This document shows positions 30,689 to 40,895 of a DNA stretch of 64,000 nt, one piece after another. Source of the stretch: Gammaproteobacteria bacterium (GTDB taxonomy: Bacteria > Pseudomonadota > Gammaproteobacteria > Arenicellales > JAANXG01). The DNA lies in contig JAHEIO010000010.1 of assembly GCA_024639325.1 (NCBI GenBank), positions 1 to 64,000 on the forward strand. The letters run 5' to 3'. Position numbers and translations under genes: made by a program. Under the pieces are notes generated by a model, which saw nothing but the letters and a program-made list of their open reading frames with translations, made no database searches and was not told the origin of the DNA. Within the stretch, counting starts at the first letter, position 1, and each line of letters opens with the position of its first letter.

Positions 30689-31210
30689 GTGATCAAAAGT
30701 ATAGTCCTAGCAATCGATGGCTCCGATCATGCCAAACATGCCCAGAATATGGCCATAGATCTGGCTTCTAAATACGAAGCTGAGCTAACCCTCGTTCATG
30801 TGCTGACACAAGACCATCCCTCTAAAGAATTTGCACGCATGGCTGACGTCGAAGGCTTGCTTGACTCCAAGCAGCCAAAGGTAAGTAGCAAAGAAGATAC
30901 ATACACGGCTGTTGCTCGGTTCCTTGGGGGTGTAAACGAAGGTAAAGAAGCCAAGGTTATTGCATTACTAGGAGAGCAAATAATAAAAAATGCATCAGCA
31001 AAAGCCAGGCAGGCCGGTGTGGCAAATGTTGCTGCGGAAATTCGTTCCGGGGATTATGCAAACAGTATTCTCGAAGTCGCCAAGAAAGCAGATGCTGACG
31101 TGATTGTTATGGGAAGACGAGGGCTTAGTAATCTAAAGGGTTTCGTAACCGGTAGTGTTTCGCACAAGGTTTCTCAACGTGCGGATTGTTCAGTTCTTAC
31201 CGTAAAATAA
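30689..31210 (+). CDS. universal stress protein family
   Basis: SIVLAIDGSDHAKHA; DVIVMGRRGLSNLKGFVTGSVSHKV (Gx2Gx9GS). Confidence 0.94.
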   Translation: MIKSIVLAIDGSDHAKHAQNMAIDLASKYEAELTLVHVLTQDHPSKEFARMADVEGLLDSKQPKVSSKEDTYTAVARFLGGVNEGKEAKVIALLGEQIIKNASAKARQAGVANVAAEIRSGDYANSILEVAKKADADVIVMGRRGLSNLKGFVTGSVSHKVSQRADCSVLTVK

Positions 31211-31362
31211 ATTTGCGCAAACTGAGAGGGCCCGATATCAACATTCTATATCTGCGAATTGAGCTAAAAGTATCGGGTGATGAGGCCAGATCGTTACACT
31301 AACCAGGCTCCACTCTCGTCTTTAGGCTCATTCAATGCCAGATGAGGAATTATTGAGACCGC

Positions 31363-31458
31363 CTAATTGCAAGTGTTTCCGCTTTTGGAAACGTAGATCC
31401 AATCATTTTTTGTTTCAATCAGCGTGCCGCCAAGATCGAGGAATAGCGCGCTTTTCAT
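31363..31458 (-). pseudogene. truncated HAD-family hydrolase N-terminus
   Basis: MKSALFLDLGGTLIETKNDWIYVSKSGNTCN* : HAD motif I (DLGGTL), then an early stop. Confidence 0.6.
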
Positions 31459-31604
31459 GATTCGGTTAGCTGAGGCACGGCCATTCTCCGTGTCCGCTCA
31501 TGGTGCGGGATTCCCGACAATGGCACGCAATCACGGGCCCCGGCTTCCCGGTTGCGCGATAGCGGACTTTTCGACAGAGGCGTTCGCCCGCTGGTCGATC
31601 ACCC

Positions 31605-31697
31605 CGAGGCGGTGTCGGACGCATCATCATCAGCGACGGTCGCACCGAGCACCCGCTGCGCGACGCGCTGGCCGGCGGCGGGACCTGGATCGAGTAA
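31605..31697 (+). pseudogene. C-terminal remnant of a LysZ/ArgB-like amino-acid kinase
   Basis: RGGVGRIIISDGRTEHPLRDALAGGGTWIE* with no body of the kinase upstream. Confidence 0.5.
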
Positions 31698-31955
31698 TTG
31701 AATACCTCGATCGACACGGAGCGGCGGCTCGCGCTCGAGGTCTACCCCAAGAGGGACATCTGCATCGTACGGGGCGAGGGTGCGCTGCTGTGGGACGACC
31801 AGGGTAACGAGTACATCGACTGTACCGCCGGCATCGGGATCGCCAATATCGGTTATGCCCGCCCCACGGTGGTGCGGCTGTTGCCGCCGCTGGCGATCAG
31901 TAAGGAACAGCTATCACGCGCGTGTGATGCGCCGCTTGCCTGTATGTCGCCCTGA
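31698..31955 (+). pseudogene. internally deleted LysJ/ArgD-like aminotransferase remnant
   Basis: N-terminal LALEVYPKRDICIVRGEGALLWDDQGNEYIDCTAGIGIANIGYA fused directly to C-terminal-like TVVRLLPPLAISKEQL. Confidence 0.7.
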
Positions 31956-31965
31956 AATATGCAGC

Positions 31966-32724
31966 TTAAACTTCGTGACTGCCAATGGGATATGTGTCTA
32001 ATGTGAAATTATTTTGAGGAATAATCCCGGTAAAAGCGCGCGTAAGGTGTTGGTAAATTGATGTGCTGAACTGGTTATAGGAAAGCCCTGTGAGAGTACC
32101 CGTGAATAACTGGTCAATGGCTGGAAAATTACTTTGTACCTTGATGCGATCATAAATACTCGCGATCAGGACCTGTAAGAGGTGGACGAGCAAATTGCCA
32201 TAGCCCTGGCTGCGATAGGCAGGGATGACATACAGCATCCTCAAATCAAACATGACATGAATATTGTGCGCTGTATCGTAGATTGAACAGTCAGAGACCG
32301 CATAGCCAATGGGGTCGGCGCCCGTTTCTTCGTTTGAGATCATCAACAACAGCCTTTGAGCGTCTGCTAGAGGCGGCAATAACGGATCAAGTAGAAATTC
32401 GATATGTTGGTTGTAGCTGGGGAATCCCCGAATAAAGTTGACACTGCTCTCAAAAGGATTGGGCCTATCCACATACTCCATTTCAGATGTCCTGATGTTG
32501 AAGAGCATAGCCTGTCGAAGAGTCGGTAAGGGGCCCAAAAAATTGAATACTGTTCTGGGCGCTTGAAGAATCCTTCGCAGGTGTGGGTGCTTGAGCAATA
32601 CAGGCAGGTATTCGCTCGGCGTCCTACTTTCAGGCAGGGTGGGGTTTGTCCTGCGGCATGGGATTGCCAATTGGCCAAAGACTATCGAATTATCTGCTCG
32701 GTCCAGTCTAAAACTATGATTCAT
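31966..32724 (-). CDS. putative GNAT-family N-acetyltransferase
   Basis: RMLYVIPAYRSQGYGNLLVHLLQVL resembles GNAT motif A. Confidence 0.6.
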   Translation of the reverse strand: MNHSFRLDRADNSIVFGQLAIPCRRTNPTLPESRTPSEYLPVLLKHPHLRRILQAPRTVFNFLGPLPTLRQAMLFNIRTSEMEYVDRPNPFESSVNFIRGFPSYNQHIEFLLDPLLPPLADAQRLLLMISNEETGADPIGYAVSDCSIYDTAHNIHVMFDLRMLYVIPAYRSQGYGNLLVHLLQVLIASIYDRIKVQSNFPAIDQLFTGTLTGLSYNQFSTSIYQHLTRAFTGIIPQNNFTLDTYPIGSHEV

Positions 32725-32888
32725 CGCGCAATTCCCGACAAACGGATTAATACTATAGATAAAAGTATAGACGTAAGGTATAAAAAAGCTGATGGAATAA
32801 AAATTAATTTAAATAACAATATGATACCGTTGTCACTTAAACTACACGTTTCAATCATGACCGGTTCCGCTGCCGGATTTGGAACCCC

Positions 32889-32936
32889 TAGCCCGCATTT
32901 CTCACCAGGATCCCGAGCGATGGCTCAGGACATTGA
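32889..32936 (+). repeat. dispersed intergenic repeat copy
   Basis: TAGCCCGCATTTCTCACCAGGATCCCGAGCGATGGCTCAGGACATTG. Confidence 0.7.
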
Positions 32937-32941
32937 CTTTT

Positions 32942-34180
32942 TCAACTATCCGTTGTGCCGGATAATGAGCGAATGTAGCCCGCCCGTTCGAGCCCCCATG
33001 ATGTCGCGCAGCCGATTACGAGGCCCCAAAAAGGCGCTCCAAGGTTGAATATCGGAACGTCCGCGAGGGTGACCAAAAATGTGATCAGCGCACCCAAAGT
33101 GCACCTGCCCCCAAATGCGGTGGTCATCGACGTCTGCAGCACGCGCAGCATGGCCAATCCCGCCAACGTTGCTATAAAGGCCGGCGGCGAGGCCAGCATC
33201 ATGCTGGTGAACAGCGGCGAAAACAAACCGAACAGCAATCCCAAAAGGGCGACGAAAATGCCTGCGGTGTACTGACGATGGTGTTCGCCTGACGCAGAGA
33301 TCAGCGCGTTGACCGGGCCGGTCAGACAGGTGGAGACCGTGCCGAGTGAGGCAGTCAGAAGCGAGACGCCGCCACAGGCGACGGTGACCGCGTTGATGGG
33401 TGGATCGTGCTGCGCGGCTTGCAGGATGGCGAAACCCTGCCCGTTTTGTACCACGATCACGGTGATCGCCAACGGCACGACGAGTTCGACCATCGCCGCA
33501 ATGGAGAATTCCGGCCGTATGAAAGTCGGAGGCACCAGGGCCAGTTGGACGTCGCCGCCGACGTCGAACGCGCCGGTGATGGTGATCGCCGCGACGCCGA
33601 CGACTAGGGCGCCGATCAGGGGCGGCAGCACTCGCCCGAGCGGAACGACAAGGCTCAAGACGATGAATGCGGCGCACATCGGCGCCGCGATCGCGAATCC
33701 ATCGCGGACGGCGAATACGAGATCCAGGCCGAACTGAAGGAATACTCCGGCCACCATGGCCATGACGATCGGCATGGGAACAATATTCATGGCGCGTCGT
33801 ACCCAGCCGCTCAGCCCCAAGGCCAACATCAGCGCACCGGTGGCAATGAAGGCACCGACGACCTCGGCAAAACTCAAGTGGGTCAGAGCGGCCCCGACCA
33901 GCACCGTGCCGGGAATGGTCCAGAAGAACACCATGGGTTTGCGATAAAGGACGCAAAATACGATGCTCAGTATTGAATTGAAAAAGAACGCGCCGAATAT
34001 CCAAGAGGATAATTGCACCTGATCGAGGCCGCCGCGGCTTCCCATGGTGAGGATGATAGCCACCGGACCGGAAGCGGCAAAAATAAAGCCGATCAGGCCA
34101 TTGACGCCATACGGCAATCCGAAGTCCCGCAAAACCTCCCGCAACGTCGGGAGCGGGCGGTTGATTCTTTCAAGAGTCAT
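32942..34180 (-). CDS. BenE-family benzoate/H+ symporter-like transporter
   Basis: 12-TM pattern; LPTLREVLRDFGLPYGVNGLIGFIFAASGPVAIIL; FFWTIPGTVLVGAAL. Confidence 0.88.
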   Translation of the reverse strand: MTLERINRPLPTLREVLRDFGLPYGVNGLIGFIFAASGPVAIILTMGSRGGLDQVQLSSWIFGAFFFNSILSIVFCVLYRKPMVFFWTIPGTVLVGAALTHLSFAEVVGAFIATGALMLALGLSGWVRRAMNIVPMPIVMAMVAGVFLQFGLDLVFAVRDGFAIAAPMCAAFIVLSLVVPLGRVLPPLIGALVVGVAAITITGAFDVGGDVQLALVPPTFIRPEFSIAAMVELVVPLAITVIVVQNGQGFAILQAAQHDPPINAVTVACGGVSLLTASLGTVSTCLTGPVNALISASGEHHRQYTAGIFVALLGLLFGLFSPLFTSMMLASPPAFIATLAGLAMLRVLQTSMTTAFGGRCTLGALITFLVTLADVPIFNLGAPFWGLVIGCATSWGLERAGYIRSLSGTTDS

Positions 34181-34325
34181 TACCGGCAGCAGTCCTGGAA
34201 CCCGACAGCAACGCCAATATCAGCAGCATCGTGTTACACGGCTCATCCCCGGAAGAGGAAGATACACATGCGCGTTTTGTGTAAATCTCATCGCATTGAC
34301 GCGGCCGGTCTGTCAATCCGCATGT

Positions 34326-34997
34326 TCACCGGTTGAAAAATTCCGGGCCAAAAACCAACACCGTCAACGGTACGGGAGAAACGGCTATGGCAATGGTCAC
34401 AAGAAACCCGGTAACCGAATAGAATTTACTGATTCCAGCCATCAAAGCGATGCCGCCGCCTCCACCAAGCAGGATATTCCCAGGCAGATTAATCATTAAT
34501 GCGAGCGCAATGTAACGGTATCGGAGTAGAAATGGAATCAATCGGTTCGGCGCCTTGGCGACGACGAACGCTAACCGCTCGTCGGTATTCATCGGCCGGA
34601 TTGATTCGAGCAGTTGGCTGGTTCGCCGAAAATTGAGCTCGCCAAGGAACTTTATGAGGACGTCCAGCGGAACCAAACGTCCGATAAGGAAACTCAGCGA
34701 AAGGCCGGTGAGTGTGCAAAGGTAAACCAGAATTACGATCCCGGGTCCCAACATTGCAATCAGGGCAAGTCCAACCTCGGCCCCGGGGACGAAAGGGATC
34801 GCGAGCAGTAGCGCATACGCGACCGCGGTGATCATTACGGTTCGATGAACCAGATCTTCGTTGCTGGGGCGAATTTGGAAGTTGAGGGCGTCGGCAAGCC
34901 AAACGGCGACGAAATTGGCCCCCACGATTAACAGAGCAAGGCAGGCGAACTTGAACAGCGCGGACCATGGCCACCCCCCGGCGGGCCGGTTGAACAC
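34326..34997 (-). CDS. uncharacterised multi-TM membrane protein (probable GTG start at 34997)
   Basis: Several TM segments; NLPGNILLGGGGGIALMAG; the ORF-track start (35279) overlaps gmk and is unlikely. Confidence 0.6.
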   Translation of the reverse strand: MFNRPAGGWPWSALFKFACLALLIVGANFVAVWLADALNFQIRPSNEDLVHRTVMITAVAYALLLAIPFVPGAEVGLALIAMLGPGIVILVYLCTLTGLSLSFLIGRLVPLDVLIKFLGELNFRRTSQLLESIRPMNTDERLAFVVAKAPNRLIPFLLRYRYIALALMINLPGNILLGGGGGIALMAGISKFYSVTGFLVTIAIAVSPVPLTVLVFGPEFFNR

Positions 34998-35187
34998 TGG
35001 CGTATTATTGAACGCTGGAGAGTGGCACGGTGAGAAAAGCCTACAGCATCCACGGCATGAATTCAAAACGCGGTATTTCGGTAAGTATCTGCGTTCCGAT
35101 CGGGATCGACTGCTAATCTGCCGGATCAATAGGCTATAATTGGGTTTCTGTCCCTCCCCCTCGCTTTTGTAAGGTGTAGTTTTCATC

Positions 35188-35772
35188 ATGCCGTATGGAC
35201 GGGTTTTCATAATTTCTGCACCTTCCGGCGCAGGCAAGACAACGCTTGCAAGGCGACTCATGGTTGAGGTTGCGAACACCGTCCTGGCTGTGTCACATAC
35301 GACGCGGCGCAGGCGGCCCGGGGAAACAGATGGCGCGGATTATTTTTTTGTGGATCGCGCCAGGTTTGAGACGATGATAGCTGCCGGGGAGTTTCTGGAA
35401 TATGCGGAAGTTTTCGGCAACCTGTACGGCACTTCGAGGGGCGAGGTGGAGCGGCTGTCGAGAGCGGGCCGGAATGTGCTTCTCGACATCGACTGGCAGG
35501 GTGCCCGAAAGGTACGGGAATGGATTCCGCAGGTGCAAAGCATATTCATACTGCCGCCGTCCAGGAGCGAATTGGAGCGAAGACTGCGTGTACGAGGCCA
35601 GGATTCGGACGAAGTCATCTCCAGACGGATGCAGGAGGCGGACGACGAAATGAGTCACAGTGACGAATACGATCACAGGATCGTCAACGACGACCTGGAC
35701 AAAACCATGGATGAGCTGCGCGCTATCATTTCCGGGCCTGTAGCTGACGCAAGAAAGGTTACAATGAAGTAG
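35188..35772 (+). CDS. gmk: guanylate kinase
   Basis: SAPSGAGKTTLARRL, SHTTRRRRPGETDGADYFF. Confidence 0.97.
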   Translation: MPYGRVFIISAPSGAGKTTLARRLMVEVANTVLAVSHTTRRRRPGETDGADYFFVDRARFETMIAAGEFLEYAEVFGNLYGTSRGEVERLSRAGRNVLLDIDWQGARKVREWIPQVQSIFILPPSRSELERRLRVRGQDSDEVISRRMQEADDEMSHSDEYDHRIVNDDLDKTMDELRAIISGPVADARKVTMK

Positions 35773-35818
35773 CGGCTTTTTTACGCCGCAATAACATCAG
35801 CAATATATGAGGTACTGA

Positions 35819-36115
35819 ATGGCGAGAATTACCGTAGAAGATTGTCTCGAGCATGTCGACAACCGTTTCCAGCTGGTTCTGGTCGCCACAAAACGCGCCC
35901 GCCAGCTCTCGGACGGTGCGGAGCCCTTGGTCGAAGTCGAAAATGACAAGCACACCGTGATTGCCCTGCGGGAGATCGCGGCAGGGCTGGTGACAAAGGC
36001 AATCCTCGATGACAAACCGACACTCGAACTGGACGAGTTCGAATCATTATCCGAAGGTACGGAGGAGGCCGAAGGGGATGCAGATCCCGATCCTTCGGAG
36101 GAAACCACCGCGTAG
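35819..36115 (+). CDS. rpoZ: RNA polymerase omega subunit
   Basis: [30 protein letters not shown]. Confidence 0.97.
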   Translation: MARITVEDCLEHVDNRFQLVLVATKRARQLSDGAEPLVEVENDKHTVIALREIAAGLVTKAILDDKPTLELDEFESLSEGTEEAEGDADPDPSEETTA

Positions 36116-38267
36116 TCCGAGTCAGCGGCTGCCGTCGCATGCTCCGGCAAGTTCAGCGATCGCGCTTTGCGACGCCCTGCGGGGGTATCTCGACGACCAA
36201 ATCGTAGACCAGGTATACAAGGCGTACCTGTTCGGCGCCGAGGCCCACGCCGGACAGCAGCGACGGAGTGGTGAACCCTATATTCACCACCCCGTGGCGG
36301 TAGCTGAAATCCTGACCGGATTGAAGCTGGACAGCCGCAGCATAATTGCGGCAATTCTGCACGACGTAATCGAGGACACCTCGACGGCCAAGGAGGAGCT
36401 GGAAGCCGAGTTCGGTGAGGAAGTGGCGCTGCTGGTCGACGGCGTAAGCAAGATCGGGCAGATCGAATTCGACAGCAAGGAGCACGCCGAGGCGGAGAAC
36501 TTTCGCAAGATGCTGATGGCGATGTCCAAGGACATCCGCGTCATTTTGATTAAACTCGCCGACCGGCTGCACAATATGCGAACTCTGGATGCGCTGCCCC
36601 TTCAGAAACGCCGTCGTGTGGCACGACAGACCATGGATATCTACGCGCCCATTGCAAATCGTCTGGGCCTGCATCAATGGAGCCGCGAGTTGCAGGACCT
36701 GAGTTTCCATTACCTTTATCCCAATCGACACGCTGCCATCGAACGGGCTATAAAGACGCAGCAGGGCAATAGGAAGTCGGTGGTCAAGAAACTCCAATCC
36801 GCCATTAAAGCCGAGCTCAAGAGTTCCGGGGTCAGCGCCGAGGTCATCGGGCGCAAAAAGAGCGTGTACAGCATTTACCTGAAGATGCTGGAAAAGAGAA
36901 AGGCATTCAAGGAATTGCAGGACATCTATGGCTTTCGCATCATCGTCGACGCGCTCGATGACTGTTATCGCGTCCTGGGCATCATCCACCGCCTGTATAA
37001 ACCGATCCCGGGACGTTTCCAGGACTATATTGCGATACCCAAGACCAACGGCTACCAGTCCCTGCATACCGTCGTGTTCGGCGCTTTCGGCGCGTCCCTG
37101 GAGGTGCAGATCCGGACCGTCGAAATGAACCGGGTCGCCGAGGCCGGAATTGCCGCACATTGGATCTACAAGTCCGAAAACGTGACCGGCGTGAAGGCGC
37201 AGGAGCTTGCTCGGCAGTGGCTGCTGGATCTGCTCGATACCCAGAAAGCGAGCGGCAACCCCGGCGAGTTCCTGGAACATCTGAAAATGGACCTGTTTCC
37301 GGACGAGGTGTATGTGTTCACGCACCAGGGAGACATAAAGAAATTACCGCGAGGTTGCACCGCGCTGGATTTCGCCTATGCGGTGCACACCGACGTCGGG
37401 AATCAGTGTGCCGGCGTGCGGGTGAATCAGGAGCTCGTTTCACTGCCTACGGTTTTGCAGAACGGTGATCATGTCGAAATCATCACATCGGGCAATGCCA
37501 GGCCCACGGCGTCGTGGCTGAACTATACGGTAACCAGCAAGGCGCGCGCCTCGATTCGCCACTATCTCAAAAGGCAGCAGGGCCGTGAGGCGGTAAAGCT
37601 GGGCAAGCGGTTACTCGTCCGCGCGGTGAAGAAAAGCAGCGTCGGTAAGATCAAGTTGACCAACAAGGTCAAGAAAGAGCTGCTGGAGAATCTGCGGGTC
37701 GAGAGTTGGGACAAGCTTCTGGAAGACATCGGCCTGGGCAAACGACTGCCAACGATGGTGGCCAATCAGATCGCATCCAACAAGCGCAAGAAAGAGGGCC
37801 GGTCGCAGCAGGAAGGGGCCGAGAAGCCCCTTGCGATCGACGGCGCCGAGGGCATGCTGATCACCTTCGCGCGTTGTTGCAGCCCGGTGCCCGGGGATAA
37901 TATCGTAGGATTCCTGAGTGCCGGGCGGGGCATCGTGGTTCACATGTTCGACTGCCGCAACATCGCGGAATATCGAAAACATCCGGACAAGTGGGTGCAC
38001 GTAGACTGGGCCGAAAAAGTGAAAGGCTTTTTTTCGGTAAACATTCGGGTGGATACCGAGAACAAGCGGGGCGTGCTGGCGAACGTTGCCACCGCGATAG
38101 CGGAACAGGATTCGAACATCAACAATGTGAATGTCGAGGAGCGCGACGGCAGTTTTTCGACTATGAGGCTCAGCATCGAAGTCAAAGACCGCATCAATCT
38201 TGCACGGATCCTGAGGAGCATACGGCGTGTACGTGGCGTGTACCGTGTGGCGCGCGCCAAAGGCTGA
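36078..38267 (+). CDS. spoT: RelA/SpoT bifunctional (p)ppGpp synthetase/hydrolase (start uncertain)
   Basis: HD domain [23 protein letters not shown], synthetase, TGS and ACT domains; rpoZ-spoT order. Confidence 0.95.
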   Translation: MQIPILRRKPPRSPSQRLPSHAPASSAIALCDALRGYLDDQIVDQVYKAYLFGAEAHAGQQRRSGEPYIHHPVAVAEILTGLKLDSRSIIAAILHDVIEDTSTAKEELEAEFGEEVALLVDGVSKIGQIEFDSKEHAEAENFRKMLMAMSKDIRVILIKLADRLHNMRTLDALPLQKRRRVARQTMDIYAPIANRLGLHQWSRELQDLSFHYLYPNRHAAIERAIKTQQGNRKSVVKKLQSAIKAELKSSGVSAEVIGRKKSVYSIYLKMLEKRKAFKELQDIYGFRIIVDALDDCYRVLGIIHRLYKPIPGRFQDYIAIPKTNGYQSLHTVVFGAFGASLEVQIRTVEMNRVAEAGIAAHWIYKSENVTGVKAQELARQWLLDLLDTQKASGNPGEFLEHLKMDLFPDEVYVFTHQGDIKKLPRGCTALDFAYAVHTDVGNQCAGVRVNQELVSLPTVLQNGDHVEIITSGNARPTASWLNYTVTSKARASIRHYLKRQQGREAVKLGKRLLVRAVKKSSVGKIKLTNKVKKELLENLRVESWDKLLEDIGLGKRLPTMVANQIASNKRKKEGRSQQEGAEKPLAIDGAEGMLITFARCCSPVPGDNIVGFLSAGRGIVVHMFDCRNIAEYRKHPDKWVHVDWAEKVKGFFSVNIRVDTENKRGVLANVATAIAEQDSNINNVNVEERDGSFSTMRLSIEVKDRINLARILRSIRRVRGVYRVARAKG

Positions 38268-38355
38268 AATACCATTTATTTGCGCGACAGGCCCTGCCGC
38301 GATGGGGGAAATACGTCTTCCCGCCATGAACATCATCTGATCGGGAAACCGCAAC

Positions 38356-38745
38356 ATGGCAAAAAGAATAATTTCGACTAAACACGCACCGGAAGCCATC
38401 GGAACCTACTCCCAGGCGGTCAGGAGCGGGAACACGGTTTATATATCCGGTCAGATTCCACTCGATCCGAGGACCATGACGCTGGCGGGGTACTCATTTT
38501 CGGAACAGTGCGAGCGGGTGTTCGAGAATTTGAAAGCCGTCGCCGAGGCCGCCGGAGGCTCGCTGCAGGATGTTCTGAAACTGAACATCTATCTCGTCGA
38601 TCTCGGACACTTTGCAAAGGTCAACGAAATCATGGCGCGATACTTCGTTGAACCCTATCCGGCACGTGCGGCCGTAGGCGTGGCTGCATTGCCAAAAAAC
38701 GCACAATTGGAGATCGAGGCGATCATGGAGGTTTCCGAGTCGTAA
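38356..38745 (+). CDS. ridA: RidA family enamine/imine deaminase
   Basis: [51 protein letters not shown]. Confidence 0.96.
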   Translation: MAKRIISTKHAPEAIGTYSQAVRSGNTVYISGQIPLDPRTMTLAGYSFSEQCERVFENLKAVAEAAGGSLQDVLKLNIYLVDLGHFAKVNEIMARYFVEPYPARAAVGVAALPKNAQLEIEAIMEVSES

Positions 38746-38791
38746 ATATTCCGCACATTGCACCAGGATCACGGATTACGCCGCCGCCCGA

Positions 38792-40873
38792 ATGTCAAAC
38801 AAGAACAGTAACTCCATCCCCGTTGCCGCGGTAAAGGGGGTTGGGGAGAAGCTTGCGGAAAAACTGGCACGCCTGGGGATTTTATCGGTCCAGGATCTGC
38901 TGCTGCATTTACCTTATCGCTATGAAGACCGCACCCGGATATCGGCGATCGGCGACGTACGGCCCGGCCAGCGCGTATCCATCATCGGCAGCATCGAGCA
39001 TACCGATATCGCCTATGGCCGTCGTCGGAGCCTTGTCACCCGGGTCAGCGACGAAACAGGCTGCATCAACATCCGCTTGTTCTACTTCAGCCGCACACAG
39101 CAAAACAACTTGAGGCGAGGAAACTGGATTTCATGTTTTGGTGAAGTCAGGCATGGGCGCGGTGCATTCGAAATGGTGCATCCCGAATACAGGGTTTCGC
39201 AGCAGCAACCCGTGGCCGACTCTGCCGGGGCACTGACGCCCGTTTATCCGGCGACCGCGGGAGTGTCACAGCTCATTCTCAGGCGAATCACCGGCAACGC
39301 GATTGACAGCCACGCCTCGGCCTTGACCGAATTGATACCTGATGAATACCTGCGGGCATTGAAGCTGCCTACTCTGCGCGATGCAATCGTCGACCTGCAC
39401 CGTCCGAAGGCGGACGAGCGGCTGCGGGATCTGGAAGCCGGGAGCACGCCCGCACAGCAAAGACTGTCTATCGAGGAACTGCTGGCTCACCACATGAGTT
39501 TTCTAACCCTCCGCGAGAAGCGCCGGCTGCTCGAAGCCCCGGCTTTGATTGATAAAGAGGCCTTCGTCGGCGGACTAGTTCAGCGGTTGGGCTTCGAATT
39601 GACAGGCGCCCAGCGTCGGGTCGTCGGTGAAGTGTTGGCGGACATTTCGAGACCCGTGCCCATGCTGAGGCTGGTTCAGGGAGATGTCGGCTCGGGCAAG
39701 ACGGTGGTGGCGGCAGCGGCTGTGGCATGTGCTGCTGCCAGCGGATTTCAAAGCGCGCTGCTGGCTCCCACGGAATTGCTTGCGGAACAACACGCCAGGA
39801 CCTTCTCCTCCTGGCTCACCCCACTGGGGATAAGTACGGTTTACCTGTCCAGCCGGATGTCCGCTTCGAGCCGCCGCTGCACCCTGAGCCGGCTCTCTGA
39901 CGGTCAGGCGCGTGTCGCTGTCGGTACCCACGCACTTTTCCAGCAGGACGTAGGTTTCGATCGCCTCGCGCTGGTCGTTGTCGACGAGCAGCACCGATTC
40001 GGTGTAGACCAGCGCCTGGCCATGCGGGACAAGGGGCAACGGCATGGAATGATGCCGCACCAGCTGGTCATGACCGCAACCCCGATCCCAAGAACGCTTG
40101 CCATGACGTTTTACACCGAACTGGACGTGTCCAGCATCGACGAGCTGCCGCCGGGCCGCACTCCGGTCGACACGGTAGTGGTTCCCGAGGACCGAAGGGA
40201 GGAAGTCGTGCAGCGTATCCGCCTCGCCTGTGGGGATGGTCGTCAGGCATACTGGGTATGCCCGTTGATCGATGAATCGGAAGCGCTTCGTGCCCAGGCA
40301 ATATCGGGAACCGCGAAGCTCCTGCACCAGTCCTTGCCCGATGCCCGCATAGGCCTGGTACACGGCCGTATGAAGCCTGCTGAAAAAGACAAGGTCATGA
40401 CGGCTTTCAGGGAAGGCCGGCTGGATGTTTTGGTTGCGACCACCGTAATCGAGGTTGGGGTAGACGTTCCCAATGCCAGTCTGATGATTATCGAAAATGC
40501 GGAGCGACTGGGCTTGTCGCAGCTTCACCAGTTGCGTGGGCGCGTCGGCCGCGGTCATCAGAAGTCGGCCTGCGTATTGCTCTACAAACCACCGCTGGGG
40601 AAACATGCCCGATTTCGCCTGGCCGCTTTGCGTGATACGACCGACGGGTTCGAGATCGCCCGCCAGGATCTGGAGCTGCGCGGCCCCGGCGAGGTGTTGG
40701 GCACGCAGCAAACCGGAGCGCAGAAAATGCGGGTCGCGGACCTGGCCCGGGACTGCGATCTGCTGCCGAAGGTGCTCGCGCTTGGCAAGAACATGATGAG
40801 GAACCATCCGGAACGCGTACCGGTGCTGATTCGGCGGTGGATGAGCAGTGCGCAGGAGTACGGCCATGTATAG
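38792..40873 (+). CDS. recG: ATP-dependent DNA helicase RecG
   Basis: VQGDVGSGKTVVA, DEQHRFG, MTATPIPRTLAMT, QLRGRVGRG. Confidence 0.97.
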   Translation: MSNKNSNSIPVAAVKGVGEKLAEKLARLGILSVQDLLLHLPYRYEDRTRISAIGDVRPGQRVSIIGSIEHTDIAYGRRRSLVTRVSDETGCINIRLFYFSRTQQNNLRRGNWISCFGEVRHGRGAFEMVHPEYRVSQQQPVADSAGALTPVYPATAGVSQLILRRITGNAIDSHASALTELIPDEYLRALKLPTLRDAIVDLHRPKADERLRDLEAGSTPAQQRLSIEELLAHHMSFLTLREKRRLLEAPALIDKEAFVGGLVQRLGFELTGAQRRVVGEVLADISRPVPMLRLVQGDVGSGKTVVAAAAVACAAASGFQSALLAPTELLAEQHARTFSSWLTPLGISTVYLSSRMSASSRRCTLSRLSDGQARVAVGTHALFQQDVGFDRLALVVVDEQHRFGVDQRLAMRDKGQRHGMMPHQLVMTATPIPRTLAMTFYTELDVSSIDELPPGRTPVDTVVVPEDRREEVVQRIRLACGDGRQAYWVCPLIDESEALRAQAISGTAKLLHQSLPDARIGLVHGRMKPAEKDKVMTAFREGRLDVLVATTVIEVGVDVPNASLMIIENAERLGLSQLHQLRGRVGRGHQKSACVLLYKPPLGKHARFRLAALRDTTDGFEIARQDLELRGPGEVLGTQQTGAQKMRVADLARDCDLLPKVLALGKNMMRNHPERVPVLIRRWMSSAQEYGHV

Positions 40874-40895
40874 GCTGGTGCGATATGCGGGCTAG
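40874..40895 (-). repeat. short copy of the dispersed intergenic repeat at the recG-ubiA junction
   Basis: Reverse complement CTAGCCCGCATATCGCACCAGC matches the hemW copy CTAGCCCGCATATTGCACCAGT at 20 of 22 positions. Confidence 0.65.

Noticed and set aside
32946-34004. 352 aa second minus-strand frame inside benE
   Set aside because: Arg/His-rich frame-shifted translation of the transporter gene, typical of high-GC alternate frames.
36153-37325. 390 aa minus-strand ORF opposite spoT
   Set aside because: Antisense shadow of spoT.
39575-40867. 430 aa minus-strand ORF opposite recG
   Set aside because: Antisense shadow of recG without domain signatures.
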